In this document: one piece after another, positions 42,319 through 52,100 of the stretch
Position numbering within the stretch: position 1 is the first letter of the stretch
Layout of the letters: each line of letters begins with the position of its first letter
Assembly: GCA_035501255.1 (NCBI GenBank)
Contig: DATJWM010000146.1
Location: 1 to 64,000 of the forward strand
Source: JAFAZI01 sp035501255
GTDB taxonomy: Bacteria; Actinomycetota; Actinomycetes; JAFAQI01
Direction of reading: 5' to 3'
DNA length: 64,000 bases
The notes under the pieces: generated by a model
Told to the model about the DNA's origin: nothing
The model's database searches: none
The model's input: only the letters and a program-made list of their open reading frames with translations
Made by a program: the position numbers and the translations under genes

Positions 42319-43692
42319 TCAGTTGGACGCCGCGAGGAACCCGAGAAGATCCTGGCGCGTGACGACCCCGATCGGCTTGCCGTCGTCGAGCACCAGCGCA
42401 GCGTCCGCATCGTGAAGGGCGGTCATCACCGCTGCCACCGGCTCACCCGCTCCGATCATGGGCAGCGGATCGGACATGTGCCGTTCCAACGGATCCGCCA
42501 ACCGCGCCCGCCCGTTGAACAACGCGTCGAGCAGGTCGCGCTCGACGACCGAGCCCATCACCTCTGCCGCCATGACCGGCGGTTCGGCGCGCACGACTGG
42601 CATCTGTGAGACGGCGTACTCGCGAAGGATGTCGATCGCCTCCCGCACCGTCTCGTTCGGATGGACGTGGACGAAATCGGGGACGCCACCCGACTTGCGG
42701 ACCAGCACCTCGCGAACGGTCTCCGTTCGCTCACCGGAGGCCAAGAAGCCATAGTCGGCCATCCACTCGTCGTTGAAGATCTTGGAGAGGTAACCCCGGC
42801 CACCATCCGGAAGCAGGACGACGACGAGGTCCTCCGGGCGAGCCCCGCGCGCGACCTCCAGGGCCGCGACGACCGCCATCCCGCACGAGCCACCCACAAG
42901 CAGACCCTCCTCGCGCGCGAGCCGGCGGGTCATCAAGAACGAATCGGCGTCGGAGACGGCGATGACGTGATCGCACACGGTGGTGTCGTAGTTCTTCGGC
43001 CAGATGTCCTCACCGACCCCCTCCACCAGGTACGGACGACCGGTCCCCCCGGAGTAGACCGACCCTTCAGGGTCTGCTCCGATGACCTTCACCCGACCGG
43101 CCGACACTTCCTTGAGGTAGCGGCCGGTGCCGCTGATCGTGCCCCCGGTGCCGATCCCGGCGACGAAGTGGGTGATCCGCTCGTCGGTCTGCCTCCACAA
43201 CTCCGGCCCGGTGGTCTCGTAGTGGGAGCGAGGGTTCGCCGGATTCGAATACTGATCCGGCTTCCACCCGCCGGGACGTTCCCGGGCCAACCGGTCGGAG
43301 ACGCTGTAGTAGGAGTCCGGGTGGTCGGGCGGGACGGCCGTGGGGCACACGACGACCTCCGCCCCGTACGCGCGCAGGACGTTGATCTTGTCCGCGGACA
43401 CCTTGTCCGGACAGACGAAAACGCACGAGTATCCACGCTGCTGCGCAACGATCGCGAGCCCGATCCCGGTGTTTCCACTCGTCGGCTCGACGATCGTGCC
43501 ACCGGGCTTCAGCGCTCCTGATCGCTCCGCGTCGTCGATCATCCGCACGGCAATCCGGTCCTTCACCGAGCCACCAGGGTTGAGGTACTCGACCTTCGCG
43601 AGGACCGTCGCGGCGCATCCCGCGGTGACCGAGTTCAGCCTGACGAGCGGCGTCTCACCGATGAGTTCAACGACCGAGTCGTGAGCCTCCAT
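42319..43692 (-). CDS. cbs: Cystathionine beta-synthase
   Basis: 457 residues from ATG 43692; the open frame upstream is unlikely to be coding. PLP-lysine K44 in LNPGGSVKDRIAVRM, TSGNTG loop (~71-76), GTGGTISG phosphate loop. The C-terminal ~120 residues form two CBS domains (VHVHPNETVREAIDILREYAVSQMPVV and ..PLPMIGAGEPVAAVMTALHDADAALVLDD), the regulatory module of this enzyme. No N-terminal haem domain, as in other bacteria. Divergent from the thiolase gene with a 45-bp spacer. Confidence 0.92.
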   Translation of the reverse strand: MEAHDSVVELIGETPLVRLNSVTAGCAATVLAKVEYLNPGGSVKDRIAVRMIDDAERSGALKPGGTIVEPTSGNTGIGLAIVAQQRGYSCVFVCPDKVSADKINVLRAYGAEVVVCPTAVPPDHPDSYYSVSDRLARERPGGWKPDQYSNPANPRSHYETTGPELWRQTDERITHFVAGIGTGGTISGTGRYLKEVSAGRVKVIGADPEGSVYSGGTGRPYLVEGVGEDIWPKNYDTTVCDHVIAVSDADSFLMTRRLAREEGLLVGGSCGMAVVAALEVARGARPEDLVVVLLPDGGRGYLSKIFNDEWMADYGFLASGERTETVREVLVRKSGGVPDFVHVHPNETVREAIDILREYAVSQMPVVRAEPPVMAAEVMGSVVERDLLDALFNGRARLADPLERHMSDPLPMIGAGEPVAAVMTALHDADAALVLDDGKPIGVVTRQDLLGFLAASN

Positions 43693-43737
43693 GGTCGGGA
43701 ACGTACCCTGATCGAACCGCCAGTGTGAGGAGCACAG

Positions 43738-44961
43738 ATGCCTGAGGCCGTGATTGTGTCGACCGCCCGTTCCCCGATCGGCCGGGCATTCAAGGGGTCC
43801 CTGGTGGACTTCCGGCCGGATGACCTGACCGCGACGATCATCAAGGCGGCGCTGGAGAGGGTCCCCGCGCTCGACCCACACTCGATCGACGACCTGATCC
43901 TTGGGTGTGGCCTGCCCGGTGGGGAGCAGGGGTTCAACATGGCCCGAGTCGTGGCCGTCCAACTCGGATTGGACGACGTACCCGGTACGACGGTCACGCG
44001 GTACTGCTCCTCCAGCCTGCAGACCACGCGGATGGCGTTCCACGCGATCAAAGCCGGCGAAGGTGACATCTTTCTCAGCGCCGGAGTCGAGATGGTCAGC
44101 CGGTTCGGCAAGGGCAACAGCGACTCGCTGCCGGAAACGCACAACCCGATCTTCAGCGATGCCGAGGCTCGGTCGGCAACGATGGCGGAGGGCAACTTCC
44201 ACTGGACCGATCCGCGCGAGGCCGGCGACCTGCCCGACATCTACATCGCGATGGGTCAGACGGCCGAGAACGTGGCGGAGTCCATGAATATCTCCCGCGC
44301 CGAGCAGGACGAGTTCGGTGTCCGTTCGCAAAACCTGGCGGAAAAGGCGATCGCCAACGGCTTCTTCGAGCGCGAGATCACACCCGTGACGACTCCTGCG
44401 GGCGCTCGGGTCGCCGCCGACGACGGCCCACGTCCGGGAGTCAGCATCGAGGGTGTCTCAGCGCTGAAGCCAGTCTTCCGGCCCGACGGTACGGTCACCG
44501 CCGGGAACTGCTGCCCGCTCAACGACGGTGCGGCCGCGGTGGTGATCATGAGCGACACCAAGGCGTCCGAACTGGGACTGACCCCCCTCGCGCGCATCGT
44601 CTCTACCGGCGTGTCCGGGCTCAGCCCGGAGATCATGGGGCTCGGCCCGATCGAAGCGTCCCGGCAGGCGCTCGCCCGCGCGGGTCTCACGATCGATGAC
44701 ATCGATCTGGTCGAAATCAACGAAGCATTCGCGGCACAGGTCATCCCCTCAGCCCGGGAACTGGGCATCGACCCGTTCGGCGACAAGCTCAATGTCAATG
44801 GCGGGGCGATCGCCGTCGGGCACCCCTTCGGCATGACGGGCGCGAGGATCACCGGGACGCTCCTCAACGGCCTTCAGGCGCATGACCGCACCTTCGGACT
44901 GGAAACGATGTGCGTCGGCGGCGGCCAGGGCATGGCGATGGTGCTGGAGCGACTCAACTAG
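43738..44961 (+). CDS. Acetyl-CoA acyltransferase (thiolase)
   Basis: 407 residues. Nucleophile C90 in VTRYCSSSLQTTRMA, base H362 in VGHPFGMTGAR and C392 in CVGGGQGMAM, all complete. Similar to degradative FadA-type thiolases of actinobacteria; direction and chain length unknown. Good ribosome site GTGAGGAG 7 bp before ATG 43738. Monocistronic, divergent from cbs. Confidence 0.9.
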   Translation: MPEAVIVSTARSPIGRAFKGSLVDFRPDDLTATIIKAALERVPALDPHSIDDLILGCGLPGGEQGFNMARVVAVQLGLDDVPGTTVTRYCSSSLQTTRMAFHAIKAGEGDIFLSAGVEMVSRFGKGNSDSLPETHNPIFSDAEARSATMAEGNFHWTDPREAGDLPDIYIAMGQTAENVAESMNISRAEQDEFGVRSQNLAEKAIANGFFEREITPVTTPAGARVAADDGPRPGVSIEGVSALKPVFRPDGTVTAGNCCPLNDGAAAVVIMSDTKASELGLTPLARIVSTGVSGLSPEIMGLGPIEASRQALARAGLTIDDIDLVEINEAFAAQVIPSARELGIDPFGDKLNVNGGAIAVGHPFGMTGARITGTLLNGLQAHDRTFGLETMCVGGGQGMAMVLERLN

Positions 44962-44964
44962 GGC

Positions 44965-44973
44965 TTATCCACA
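44965..44973 (+). other. Isolated perfect DnaA-box sequence
   Basis: TTATCCACA, 3 bp after the thiolase stop. It matches the DnaA-box consensus exactly but is alone; no cluster, dnaA/dnaN or AT-rich unwinding region is nearby, so it is not evidence for an origin. Confidence 0.35.
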
Positions 44974-45025
44974 CATCCCAAAGATCACTCTTCCCTGGCG
45001 TATCGATGGGTTCTACCGTTGACCC

Positions 45026-46033
45026 GTGGAACGGCCGGGGGGTTGCAGCGAGGAGCGCATCCTCGAGACCTTCGGCGTATCCGCGCAGGCGGAGGCGGTC
45101 TGGCACGTGCTGCTCACCGGGCCGGACACACCGATCCGGGATCTGACCAAGCTGACCCTGCTGCCGCAGGAGTCGGTCGACGCCGCCCTCGAGGAGCTTC
45201 TCGACGCCGAACTGGTTCGTGAAGGCGCTGCCGCCCCCGGCGTCATCGCGATCGACCCCGTTCTGGCGGTCGAGACGCTAATCACCCGAGGCGAGCGCCA
45301 ACTCGCCGCCCAGGCAGCGAAGTACGCCGAACTGCGCGCCATCCTCCCGTCAGTGGCAAGTTCCTACAAGCGAGGGCGGGTGGCCGCCGGGGAAGTGGAC
45401 GGAATCGAGCTGGTGGAGCCGCTCGACGACGTTCGGCGCCTCATCTACAAGGCTGGCGAACGGTGCAGCAAGGAGGCCCGAGGGCTCGACCGCGACACGA
45501 CCGTCGAAGGGCTGCGCGAGGCCCGTCCAAGCGCCGTGGCCGCACTCGAACGGGGCGTCGAGATGAGGGAGATCGTAGGCCCGCACGTGATCAGCGATCC
45601 AGAGGTCTACGCCGAGTACGAAATCCTTGCGAGGCATGGCCAACTCGCCCGAGTGGTTCCTTCTCCGGCCACGCGCATGCTCGTCTTCGACCATGACATA
45701 GCGATCCTGCCAGCCGACACGATGCACATAATGCGTGGCGCGTTATTCATCCGGGTTCGCTCGATCGTCGACGCGTTGATCGATCTATATGACCAGGCCT
45801 GGAAGGGCGGGACGCCGGTCTTCAACGTTGCACAGGAGTGGCACGGGCCAACCGGTAGGGCAGCGCAGATTCTGGAGTTGTTGGCCGCCGGGTTCAAGGA
45901 TGAGACGATCGCGCGCACGTTGGGAATCGCTTCGCGAACCGTGCGCCGCGACATCCTGGAGATCAAGGCCCACCTCGGCGTTCGATCACGCACGGAGATC
46001 GTTGCGGCCGCGATGCGCCGAGGGTGGCTGTAG
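45026..46033 (+). CDS. TrmB-like/LuxR-type transcriptional regulator
   Basis: 335 residues. An N-terminal TrmB-like helix-turn-helix (~10-75; EAVWHVLLTGPDTPIRDLTKLTLLPQESVDAALEELLDAELV), a middle ~PLD-like effector region (~95-255), and a C-terminal LuxR-type HTH (ILELLAAGFKDETIARTLGIASRTVRRDILEIKAHLGVRSRTEIVAAA). This combination is common in Streptomyces-like genomes and usually orphan. GTG 45026 is the likely start. Target genes unknown. Confidence 0.82.
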   Translation: MERPGGCSEERILETFGVSAQAEAVWHVLLTGPDTPIRDLTKLTLLPQESVDAALEELLDAELVREGAAAPGVIAIDPVLAVETLITRGERQLAAQAAKYAELRAILPSVASSYKRGRVAAGEVDGIELVEPLDDVRRLIYKAGERCSKEARGLDRDTTVEGLREARPSAVAALERGVEMREIVGPHVISDPEVYAEYEILARHGQLARVVPSPATRMLVFDHDIAILPADTMHIMRGALFIRVRSIVDALIDLYDQAWKGGTPVFNVAQEWHGPTGRAAQILELLAAGFKDETIARTLGIASRTVRRDILEIKAHLGVRSRTEIVAAAMRRGWL

Positions 46034-46046
46034 CTCAGATCGACCC

Positions 46047-46379
46047 TCAGCCAGTCTCCTCGAATGCCTCCCGGAACCATCGATCCACCAGGTCAAGGTC
46101 TGCCAGGTCCGGTGTTCGCGACAGCGCGATGAGCACGTCGCCTCCGAGGAGGACCACAGCGTCGGGAAGGGCATAGACCGGCAGGTCGGGAGCGACCGGC
46201 GCGGGGATCCGTTCCAGCCGCCCCGTGAGGCTCGCCAGGTTCTCGAGCAACACCGTGACCGGCTCCCGGCGCGATCGCCACGCGGACTCGGACAACGAAC
46301 GGAGCCGCCGGACCAACCGGTCCATATCGGCCTCGACAGCCGCCAGCCGGTCAAGGTAGCCGAGTGGTGGGGAGCTCAC
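46047..46379 (-). CDS. Small conserved hypothetical protein
   Basis: 110 residues, helical, Arg/Leu-rich (YLDRLAAVEADMDRLVRRLRSLSESAWRSRREPVTVLLENLASL), with a C-terminal VVLLGGDVLIALSRTPDLADLDLVDRWFREAFEETG. No signal peptide or TM. GTG 46379 start. I do not recognise a family. Opposite in strand to the regulator before it and the DUF4287 gene after it. Confidence 0.6.
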   Translation of the reverse strand: MSSPPLGYLDRLAAVEADMDRLVRRLRSLSESAWRSRREPVTVLLENLASLTGRLERIPAPVAPDLPVYALPDAVVLLGGDVLIALSRTPDLADLDLVDRWFREAFEETG

Positions 46380-46469
46380 CGCGCGAGAGTAGCGAGCAAT
46401 CTGGATTGGGCCTTGTCGAGCGCGGCCGCCTGCGGCAGGCTAGGCACAGGGACAACCGTGGAGGCGCAG

Positions 46470-46697
46470 ATGTCGATGCCGCAGTCCGAAGACACACACC
46501 AGTCGTTGCTGGCGAGGATCCCGCAGACCACCGGGCGTGACCTTCCCAGCTGGTTCGACTGTCTGGACGACGGCCCGACCCTGCTGCGCTTCGACGAACG
46601 CGTGACCTGGCTCCGCGACGAGCACAGCCTTCCGCATGGTTACGCGCGGGCGATCGTGCACGAGCACGACCTGCGTCGCGCGGCGTCGCGCAGCTGA
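46470..46697 (+). CDS. DUF4287-like small protein
   Basis: 75 residues from ATG 46470 with GGAGG 5 bp upstream; a longer reading of this frame is not supported. LLARIPQTTGRDLPSWFD.. followed by R..WLRDEHSLPHGYARAIVHEHDLR matches the DUF4287 pattern (IP..TGR....W ... WL....L.HG.A.A). Function unknown. The F420/PPOX-type gene follows 8 bp later. Confidence 0.7.
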   Translation: MSMPQSEDTHQSLLARIPQTTGRDLPSWFDCLDDGPTLLRFDERVTWLRDEHSLPHGYARAIVHEHDLRRAASRS

Positions 46698-46705
46698 GCA
46701 ACCCG

Positions 46706-47116
46706 ATGAATCTCGACGACGCTCGAGAGTTCATCCGGACCCATCACCACGCCGTTCTTGCCACCATCCGTCGCGACGGTCGTCCCCAGTTATCACCGGT
46801 CGCCGTCGGTGTCGCGGACGACGGTGCCGTCCTGATCTCCACACGGGAGAACGCGGCGAAGACAAGGAACATCCGCCGCAATCCAAGCGTGTCGGTGTGC
46901 GTGTTGAGCGACGGGTTCTTCGGCGAGTTCGTCCAAGTCGAGGGGACCGCAACGGTCATCGATCTGCCGGACGCGCTCGATGGACTCGTCGAGTACTACC
47001 GAGGGATCTCGGGAGAGCACCCTGACTGGGAGGACTATCGGGCGGCGATGGTCCGCGATCAACGAGTCCTGGTGCGGATCATCGTGACGAGAGCGGGCCC
47101 CGACTATCGCGGATAG
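46706..47116 (+). CDS. PPOX-class F420/FMN-dependent oxidoreductase
   Basis: 136 residues, a split-barrel fold: EFIRTHHHAVLATIRRDGRPQLSPVAVGVADDGAVLISTRENAAKTRNIRRNPSVSVCVL then VQVEGTATVIDLPDALDGLVEYYR. The TRE..AKTRNI.RNP motif is typical of F420-dependent enzymes of the Rv1155 group. Small-molecule substrate unknown. Forms a two-gene unit with the DUF4287 gene and ends 3 bp from the convergent MaoC gene. Confidence 0.82.
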   Translation: MNLDDAREFIRTHHHAVLATIRRDGRPQLSPVAVGVADDGAVLISTRENAAKTRNIRRNPSVSVCVLSDGFFGEFVQVEGTATVIDLPDALDGLVEYYRGISGEHPDWEDYRAAMVRDQRVLVRIIVTRAGPDYRG

Positions 47117-47119
47117 ACC

Positions 47120-47596
47120 TCAGCCGTAGACGACTCGGGTGATCCACTCGGCCACCAGGGCGGGTTTGGCCTCACCCTCGATCTCCACGGTCATCGTCCT
47201 GGTGGATTGGACCGTATTCGGATCTTTGAGCTCAACCGCCGCCAACACGCTGGAGCACCGCACGCGGGAGCCAACCTTGACCGGCGAGATGAAACGCACC
47301 TTGTCGAAGCCGTAGTTGACGCCCATGACGGCGCCGTCCGCCCGTTCGGGAGGGAGGGGAATCGAGTCGGACAACTTCACCAGCAGCGACAGGGTGAGAA
47401 ACCCATGCGCCACCGTCGTACCCCACGGGGACAGTTGAGCGGCGAGCGCCGGATCAACGTGGATGAACTGATGGTCCTCGGTCGCGTCGGCGAACGCATC
47501 GATTCGCTCCTGGGTGATCTCGAACCATGCGCCGACACCCTCAGGTTTGCCGACGGCCTCTTGCCAACCGGCCAGGGATTCCTCGGCTCTCGTCAT
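47120..47596 (-). CDS. MaoC-type (R)-specific enoyl-CoA hydratase
   Basis: 158 residues from ATG 47596 (the frame is open further through the tRNA and must not be extended). Hotdog fold with the hydratase 2 motif: ITQERIDAFADATEDHQFIHVDPALA, where D and H are catalytic, then GTTVAHGFLTLSLL. Resembles mycobacterial HtdZ/Rv0130. Probably acts on short-chain enoyl-CoA. Confidence 0.87.
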   Translation of the reverse strand: MTRAEESLAGWQEAVGKPEGVGAWFEITQERIDAFADATEDHQFIHVDPALAAQLSPWGTTVAHGFLTLSLLVKLSDSIPLPPERADGAVMGVNYGFDKVRFISPVKVGSRVRCSSVLAAVELKDPNTVQSTRTMTVEIEGEAKPALVAEWITRVVYG

Positions 47597-47653
47597 CGAT
47601 GCCTTCTCCTCGCGAACCAATCCATGCGACTGCCCCAGGCGAGGCGAGCCCGG

Positions 47654-47737
47654 TGCCCGGGGTGGGGTTCGAACCCACAAGCCCTCACGGGCGGGGGCTT
47701 TTAAGGCCCCTGCGTCAACCAATTGCGCCACCCGGGC
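47654..47737 (-). tRNA. tRNA-Leu (anticodon UAA)
   Basis: 84 nt on the minus strand. Acceptor GCCCGGG pairs with CCCGGGC; anticodon stem GGGGC/GCCCC around loop CTTAAAA gives UAA; the class II variable arm (CGCCCGTGAGGGC region) and TpsiC arm GTGGGTTCGAACCCCAC are all present. CCA is not encoded (A CC G follows). It lies between the MaoC and NADH dehydrogenase genes. Confidence 0.95.
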
Positions 47738-47763
47738 ATCAAGGAAACGGTACCGGCGCGCGC

Positions 47764-49095
47764 TCACCCTTGCCCTTGACTCGCCTCGATGAAGTCCTGC
47801 CGAGGATCGGAAAGGGAGCCAAGGGACACGATGTCCCGGCGAAAGAAGAGAGCGAGAGTCCAGTCGGCGATCACGCGGACCTTGCGGTTCGTCGTGGGCA
47901 TCCGCGATACGTGATAGGTGCGATGCATGAACCACGCCGGCCAGCCACGGAGCTTGATGCCGTAGATCTCTGCAACCCCCCGATGCAGGCCGAGACTTGC
48001 GACCGAACCGGCATAGGCATGGTTGTAGTCAACGGTGGGCCGTCCACGGAGGGCGGCGATGAGATTGTCAGCGAGCCGCTTCGCCTGACGGACAGCGTGC
48101 TGCGCGGTCGGACCCGTCACCGCGTGCGGGTCGTCCTTCGACAGATCTGGCACTGCCGCGCAGTCACCCGCCGCCCACGCATCGGTGGCGCCGTCGACGC
48201 GAAGGTCCGCCTGGCAGACGAGACGCCGCGAGCCGTCAAGCGGTAGGTCGGTGGACTCCAGCAGAGGGTGGGCGCGCACGCCTGCGGTCCAGACGATCGT
48301 CTCGGCGTCACACGTGGAGCCGTCGTCGAGGATGACGTGGCCATCGACCATCGACTCGACTCGGGTGTTGAGACGTACCTCGATCCCCTGCTTCTCCAAC
48401 TGGCGAACCGTGTATTCGGCGAGGTCGAGACTGACCTCAGGAAGGATCCGTCCAGCCGCCTCCACCATCAGCCAGCGCATGTCCTTGACACCGAGTTGCG
48501 GATAGAAACGCAGCGCGTCTTGGGCCATGTCCTGGAGCTCGGCGATGGCCTCGATCCCCGCGTAGCCCCCACCGATGAACAGGAAGGTCAACGCCCGTCG
48601 GCGCAACTCGGCATCGTCGTTCGACGCGGCGAGATCGAGACGGGAGAGAACACGATTGCGCAAGAAGATCGCTTCGGCGACGGTGCGGAACGCGATCGCC
48701 TGATCGGCAAGTCCCGGGATCGGCAACGTACGAGCGATCGAACCGAGCGCGACGACGAGAATGTCGTACTCAAGATCTCGGCCGGGGCCTTCGGCGGGCT
48801 CAAAGCGTGCCCGCCTTTGCGCATGGCTGATCGAAGTGATCCGACCGCTGAGCACCTCACATCTGCGCAGCACCCGCCGGAGCGAAACGACAAGGTGACG
48901 AGGCTCCAGGTTGCCTGCAGCAGACTCCGGCAGGAACGGTTGGTAGGTCATGTAGGACTGCGGGTCGACGACCGTGACGGTCGCCTCGTTGGGCTTGAGT
49001 CGACGTTGGAGCCGCAACGCGGTGTACATGCCGACGTACCCGCCGCCCACGATCAAGATCCGGGCCGGACGATCTCGCCGCACGCCCTCTTTCAT
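47764..49095 (-). CDS. ndh: Type II NADH:quinone dehydrogenase (NDH-2)-like FAD oxidoreductase
   Basis: 443 residues from ATG 49095 (an upstream ATG at 49185 would overlap the divergent gene). First Rossmann motif RILIVGGGYVGMYTAL (~13-28), second FLFIGGGYAGIEAIAEL (~170), and the FAD-contact segment AWAAGDCAAVPDL..; Y.PFLPE near residue 50 is a family trait. C-terminal amphipathic/hydrophobic helix (ADWTLALFF) suggests membrane association. It feeds electrons from NADH to menaquinone without proton pumping. Divergent from the MFS-EAL fusion gene across 82 bp. Confidence 0.87.
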   Translation of the reverse strand: MKEGVRRDRPARILIVGGGYVGMYTALRLQRRLKPNEATVTVVDPQSYMTYQPFLPESAAGNLEPRHLVVSLRRVLRRCEVLSGRITSISHAQRRARFEPAEGPGRDLEYDILVVALGSIARTLPIPGLADQAIAFRTVAEAIFLRNRVLSRLDLAASNDDAELRRRALTFLFIGGGYAGIEAIAELQDMAQDALRFYPQLGVKDMRWLMVEAAGRILPEVSLDLAEYTVRQLEKQGIEVRLNTRVESMVDGHVILDDGSTCDAETIVWTAGVRAHPLLESTDLPLDGSRRLVCQADLRVDGATDAWAAGDCAAVPDLSKDDPHAVTGPTAQHAVRQAKRLADNLIAALRGRPTVDYNHAYAGSVASLGLHRGVAEIYGIKLRGWPAWFMHRTYHVSRMPTTNRKVRVIADWTLALFFRRDIVSLGSLSDPRQDFIEASQGQG

Positions 49096-49177
49096 ACCCG
49101 AACGCGCGATTGCCAATACCGACTCCAATGTGTGTGCAATGGCACAGTAGGTCACGCAAGCGGACATTGGGGATGGG

Positions 49178-52100
49178 ATGAGCACTGCGGAAGACGCCCC
49201 CGAGGTTTCCGCGCGCCGGGCGACCTATCGCCAGGTTCTGGCCATTCGCGAGTTTCGTGCCCTCTACATCGCCCAGATGCTCAGTATTACTGGCGACCAG
49301 ATCGCCAGGATCGCTGTGGCCATCCTGGTGTTCTCCCGGACGAACTCGACCGTCCTGACCGGGTTGACCTACGCGCTGAGTTATCTGCCTTGGATCCTCG
49401 GCGGCCCGCTTCTGTCCGGATTCGCGGACCGACATCCGAAGCGAACGGTCATGATCGTGTGCGACCTTGCTCGCGCGATCGTGGTCCTCGTCATGGCCGT
49501 GCCGCATCTCCCGACGGGGGCGGTCATCCTGCTTGTCGGCGTCGTCGCACTCGGCGAACCGCCGTTCGACTCCGCCCGGTCATCGTTGATCCCGGACATC
49601 GTCGGGGAGGGGGAGGACTACGCCACCGCTGCCACCCTGCAAAATACGACGATCCAGTTCGCGGTCGTCGTGGGTTTCGCGGTCGGCGGCGCGATCGTGG
49701 GAGCGATCGGGCCTCACAAGACCCTGGTGTTGGACGCGCTGACTTTCGCGCTCTCCGCGTTCGCGGTGTGGCATTTCACCGAGCGTCGTTCCGCAACCCT
49801 GCCCAACCCGGGCTCGCTTCTCGACGAAGTTCGTCGCGGCGCCCGAATTGTGTTCCTCGACCGCGAGCTCCGCTGGCTGGTGATCGTCACCTGGCTGATC
49901 CTCGGAGTTACCGTTTCCACCGAGACGGCGGCGGTTCCCTATGCCGCTGGACACGGACGCGGAGCAACAACGGTCGGCCTTCTCATCGCCTCATTACCGT
50001 TCGGAACCGTGATCGGGGCGCTCGCCCTTCGACAGTTCTGCTCGCTGCGAGCAAGCGAGCGCCTCATGCTGCCGATGGCTCTCCTCGCGCCCGCTGTACT
50101 CGCCTTTACCGCGTTCAATCCGGACCCGGCGATCGCCGCGGTGATCTGGTTCATTACGGGCGCGGCCGCTGCCATGACGCTGACCGCCAACCGCGTGTTC
50201 GTGGTGGCCGTTCCTCGCCACATGCGTGGCCTGGCGTTCGGCTTGGCCGTGACCGGAATCGCAGCCTCGCAGGGTATCTACAGCCTCGCCGCAGGGCTGA
50301 TCGCTCGGGAGGTGGGTCCCGCCAGTGCGATCGCCGATCTCGCCCTCCCGACGCTCGCGGCAATTGTGGTGTTTTCGGTGGCCAGCGCGTCCTTCAGGCC
50401 CGAAGGACGAGCGCCGATACCGAAGGAGGACGTGGCCAACAGCGAGGACCTGAGCATGCCGGCGACAGCAGCGCGCCCGGCGGCAAGAGTGTGGGCGCTG
50501 GACGTCCTCCTCGTGCTGGCAGCCGCGGCGGCCGTACCGGCTCTCGCCGGTCGCGCAGCATTCGCAGACGTGGACGTGCCAGCCTGGTGGCTGTTCGTAG
50601 TCTTCGTGGTCGGCGAGGTCTATCCGCTCGAATTCAAGATTCGGCGTCAGGCTTTCCAACTCGTTCTCGAGTCGGTTCCTCTTGTGCTCGGCCTCATGTA
50701 CCTGCCGCCGCTAGAGCTGATCGCCATTCGGGTGGGCGCGGTCGCATTGGTGCACGCATTGGTTCACAAGCTTGAGCTAACAAAGTGGATCTTTAATCTC
50801 GCGAGCACGGCAGTCGCAACTCTGGTCGCCTGCGAAATCTTCAACGCGCTGGCACCCAAGGTAGGCGGCCCCCTCCCGTCCACTTGGCCCGCCACCCTCG
50901 CTGCTGTGGTCGCGAGTGAATTGACCTTCGGGCTGCTCCTGATGCTCGTGCTGGGGCTTGTCGGCGCGCAGTCCGAGTTTCCTCGGACCCTTCACGTTCT
51001 TGGTATCAACGTGATCGTCACAGTCGTGATGACCTTCTTGGGACTGGTAACCGCGGCCTCCGTTGGATATGACGTCTCAACAATCTGGGCGATTTCTGTT
51101 TTCGTTGCCCTGACGATCGCGGGCGCCCAGACGTATCACCGCCTCGCCGAACGAGCGGCCGCGTTGGATCGCCTCTACCTAGTCGCGCGGGAACTAGGCC
51201 CCGTGGCAACCGACCCAGCCGACCTTGCTCCTGCGCTAACCCAACTTAGGCAGGTCATACTCGCCAGCACGCTCGAATTGGTAGTCCGGACGGGCGCGGA
51301 CCACGACTTCGCAACCATCGTGAAGGTCACTGAGACGGCAACTCACGACGATGTGCGGACCGAGGAAGTGGCGATCGATGGCTCGCTCGACGGTCTAGTT
51401 GCGAAGCGCCACCACGAGCACCGCTGGCTCATTTGGATTGCACCGACGTTCATGGCACGCCGCCAGGGCGACCGGCTTTCGGCCATTGTGCGCACCGCCG
51501 ACCGCGAGATCGGCCTGCTGACGGCAACCCACGACGCGAGCAACTCATCCTCATTTGAGAGCAGCGATCTTCGTCTCTTGGAGGCCGCCGCCGACCAGCT
51601 CGCGGCCGCGCTCGAAAAGGGGCACCTGGTCGAGAGCCTTCGGCGAGCGGCAACACTCGACACCCTCACAGGACTTGCCAACCTCGAGAGTCTTCGGTCC
51701 TTCCTCGACACCAGCCTCGAAGGATCCGCCGGCGGCGTGCTCATCCTGGTCAACATCGACCGGTTCCGCGAGGTCAACGACATGCTGGGGCACGACGCCG
51801 GTGACGCCGTGCTTGCCGAAGTCGCTCGCAGACTCCAAAGCTCGCCCACCCAAGGTGCGTTGTTCGCCCGGGTGGGCGGAGATCAGTTCGCGATTGCCAT
51901 CCCGGGTGGTGCGGGCAGCGAGGTCGCCCGGCTGGCCGGCATGGCAGTCAAGTCCCGCGTGGACGGCTCGCTCCGACTCGCCGAGGTCAGCGCTGACATT
52001 CGGGTCTCGGTCGGGATCTCCCGCGCTCCCGAGCACGGCAGCGACGCCGCCACCTTGCTTCGGCGCGCGGAGATGGCCATGACGATGGCGAAGAGCAGCT

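Noticed and set aside
43693..44331. Upstream extension of the cbs frame to 44331
   Set aside because: It would overlap the divergent thiolase gene by nearly 600 bp; family N-terminus and length fit ATG 43692.
44965..44973. Replication origin near the DnaA box
   Set aside because: Only one box, no AT-rich stretch and no dnaA, dnaN or parAB genes nearby.
47654..47737. tRNA-Leu as an integration site for a genomic island
   Set aside because: No integrase, no duplicated tRNA 3' end, and the flanking genes are ordinary chromosomal genes.
47597..47935. Upstream extension of the MaoC frame through the tRNA
   Set aside because: It would read through tRNA-Leu; the conserved hydratase N-terminus begins after ATG 47596.
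48268..50775. An 835-codon plus-strand frame crossing ndh and the start of the MFS-EAL gene
   Set aside because: It spans two convincing genes on opposite strands and encodes low-complexity Arg-rich sequence; not a gene.
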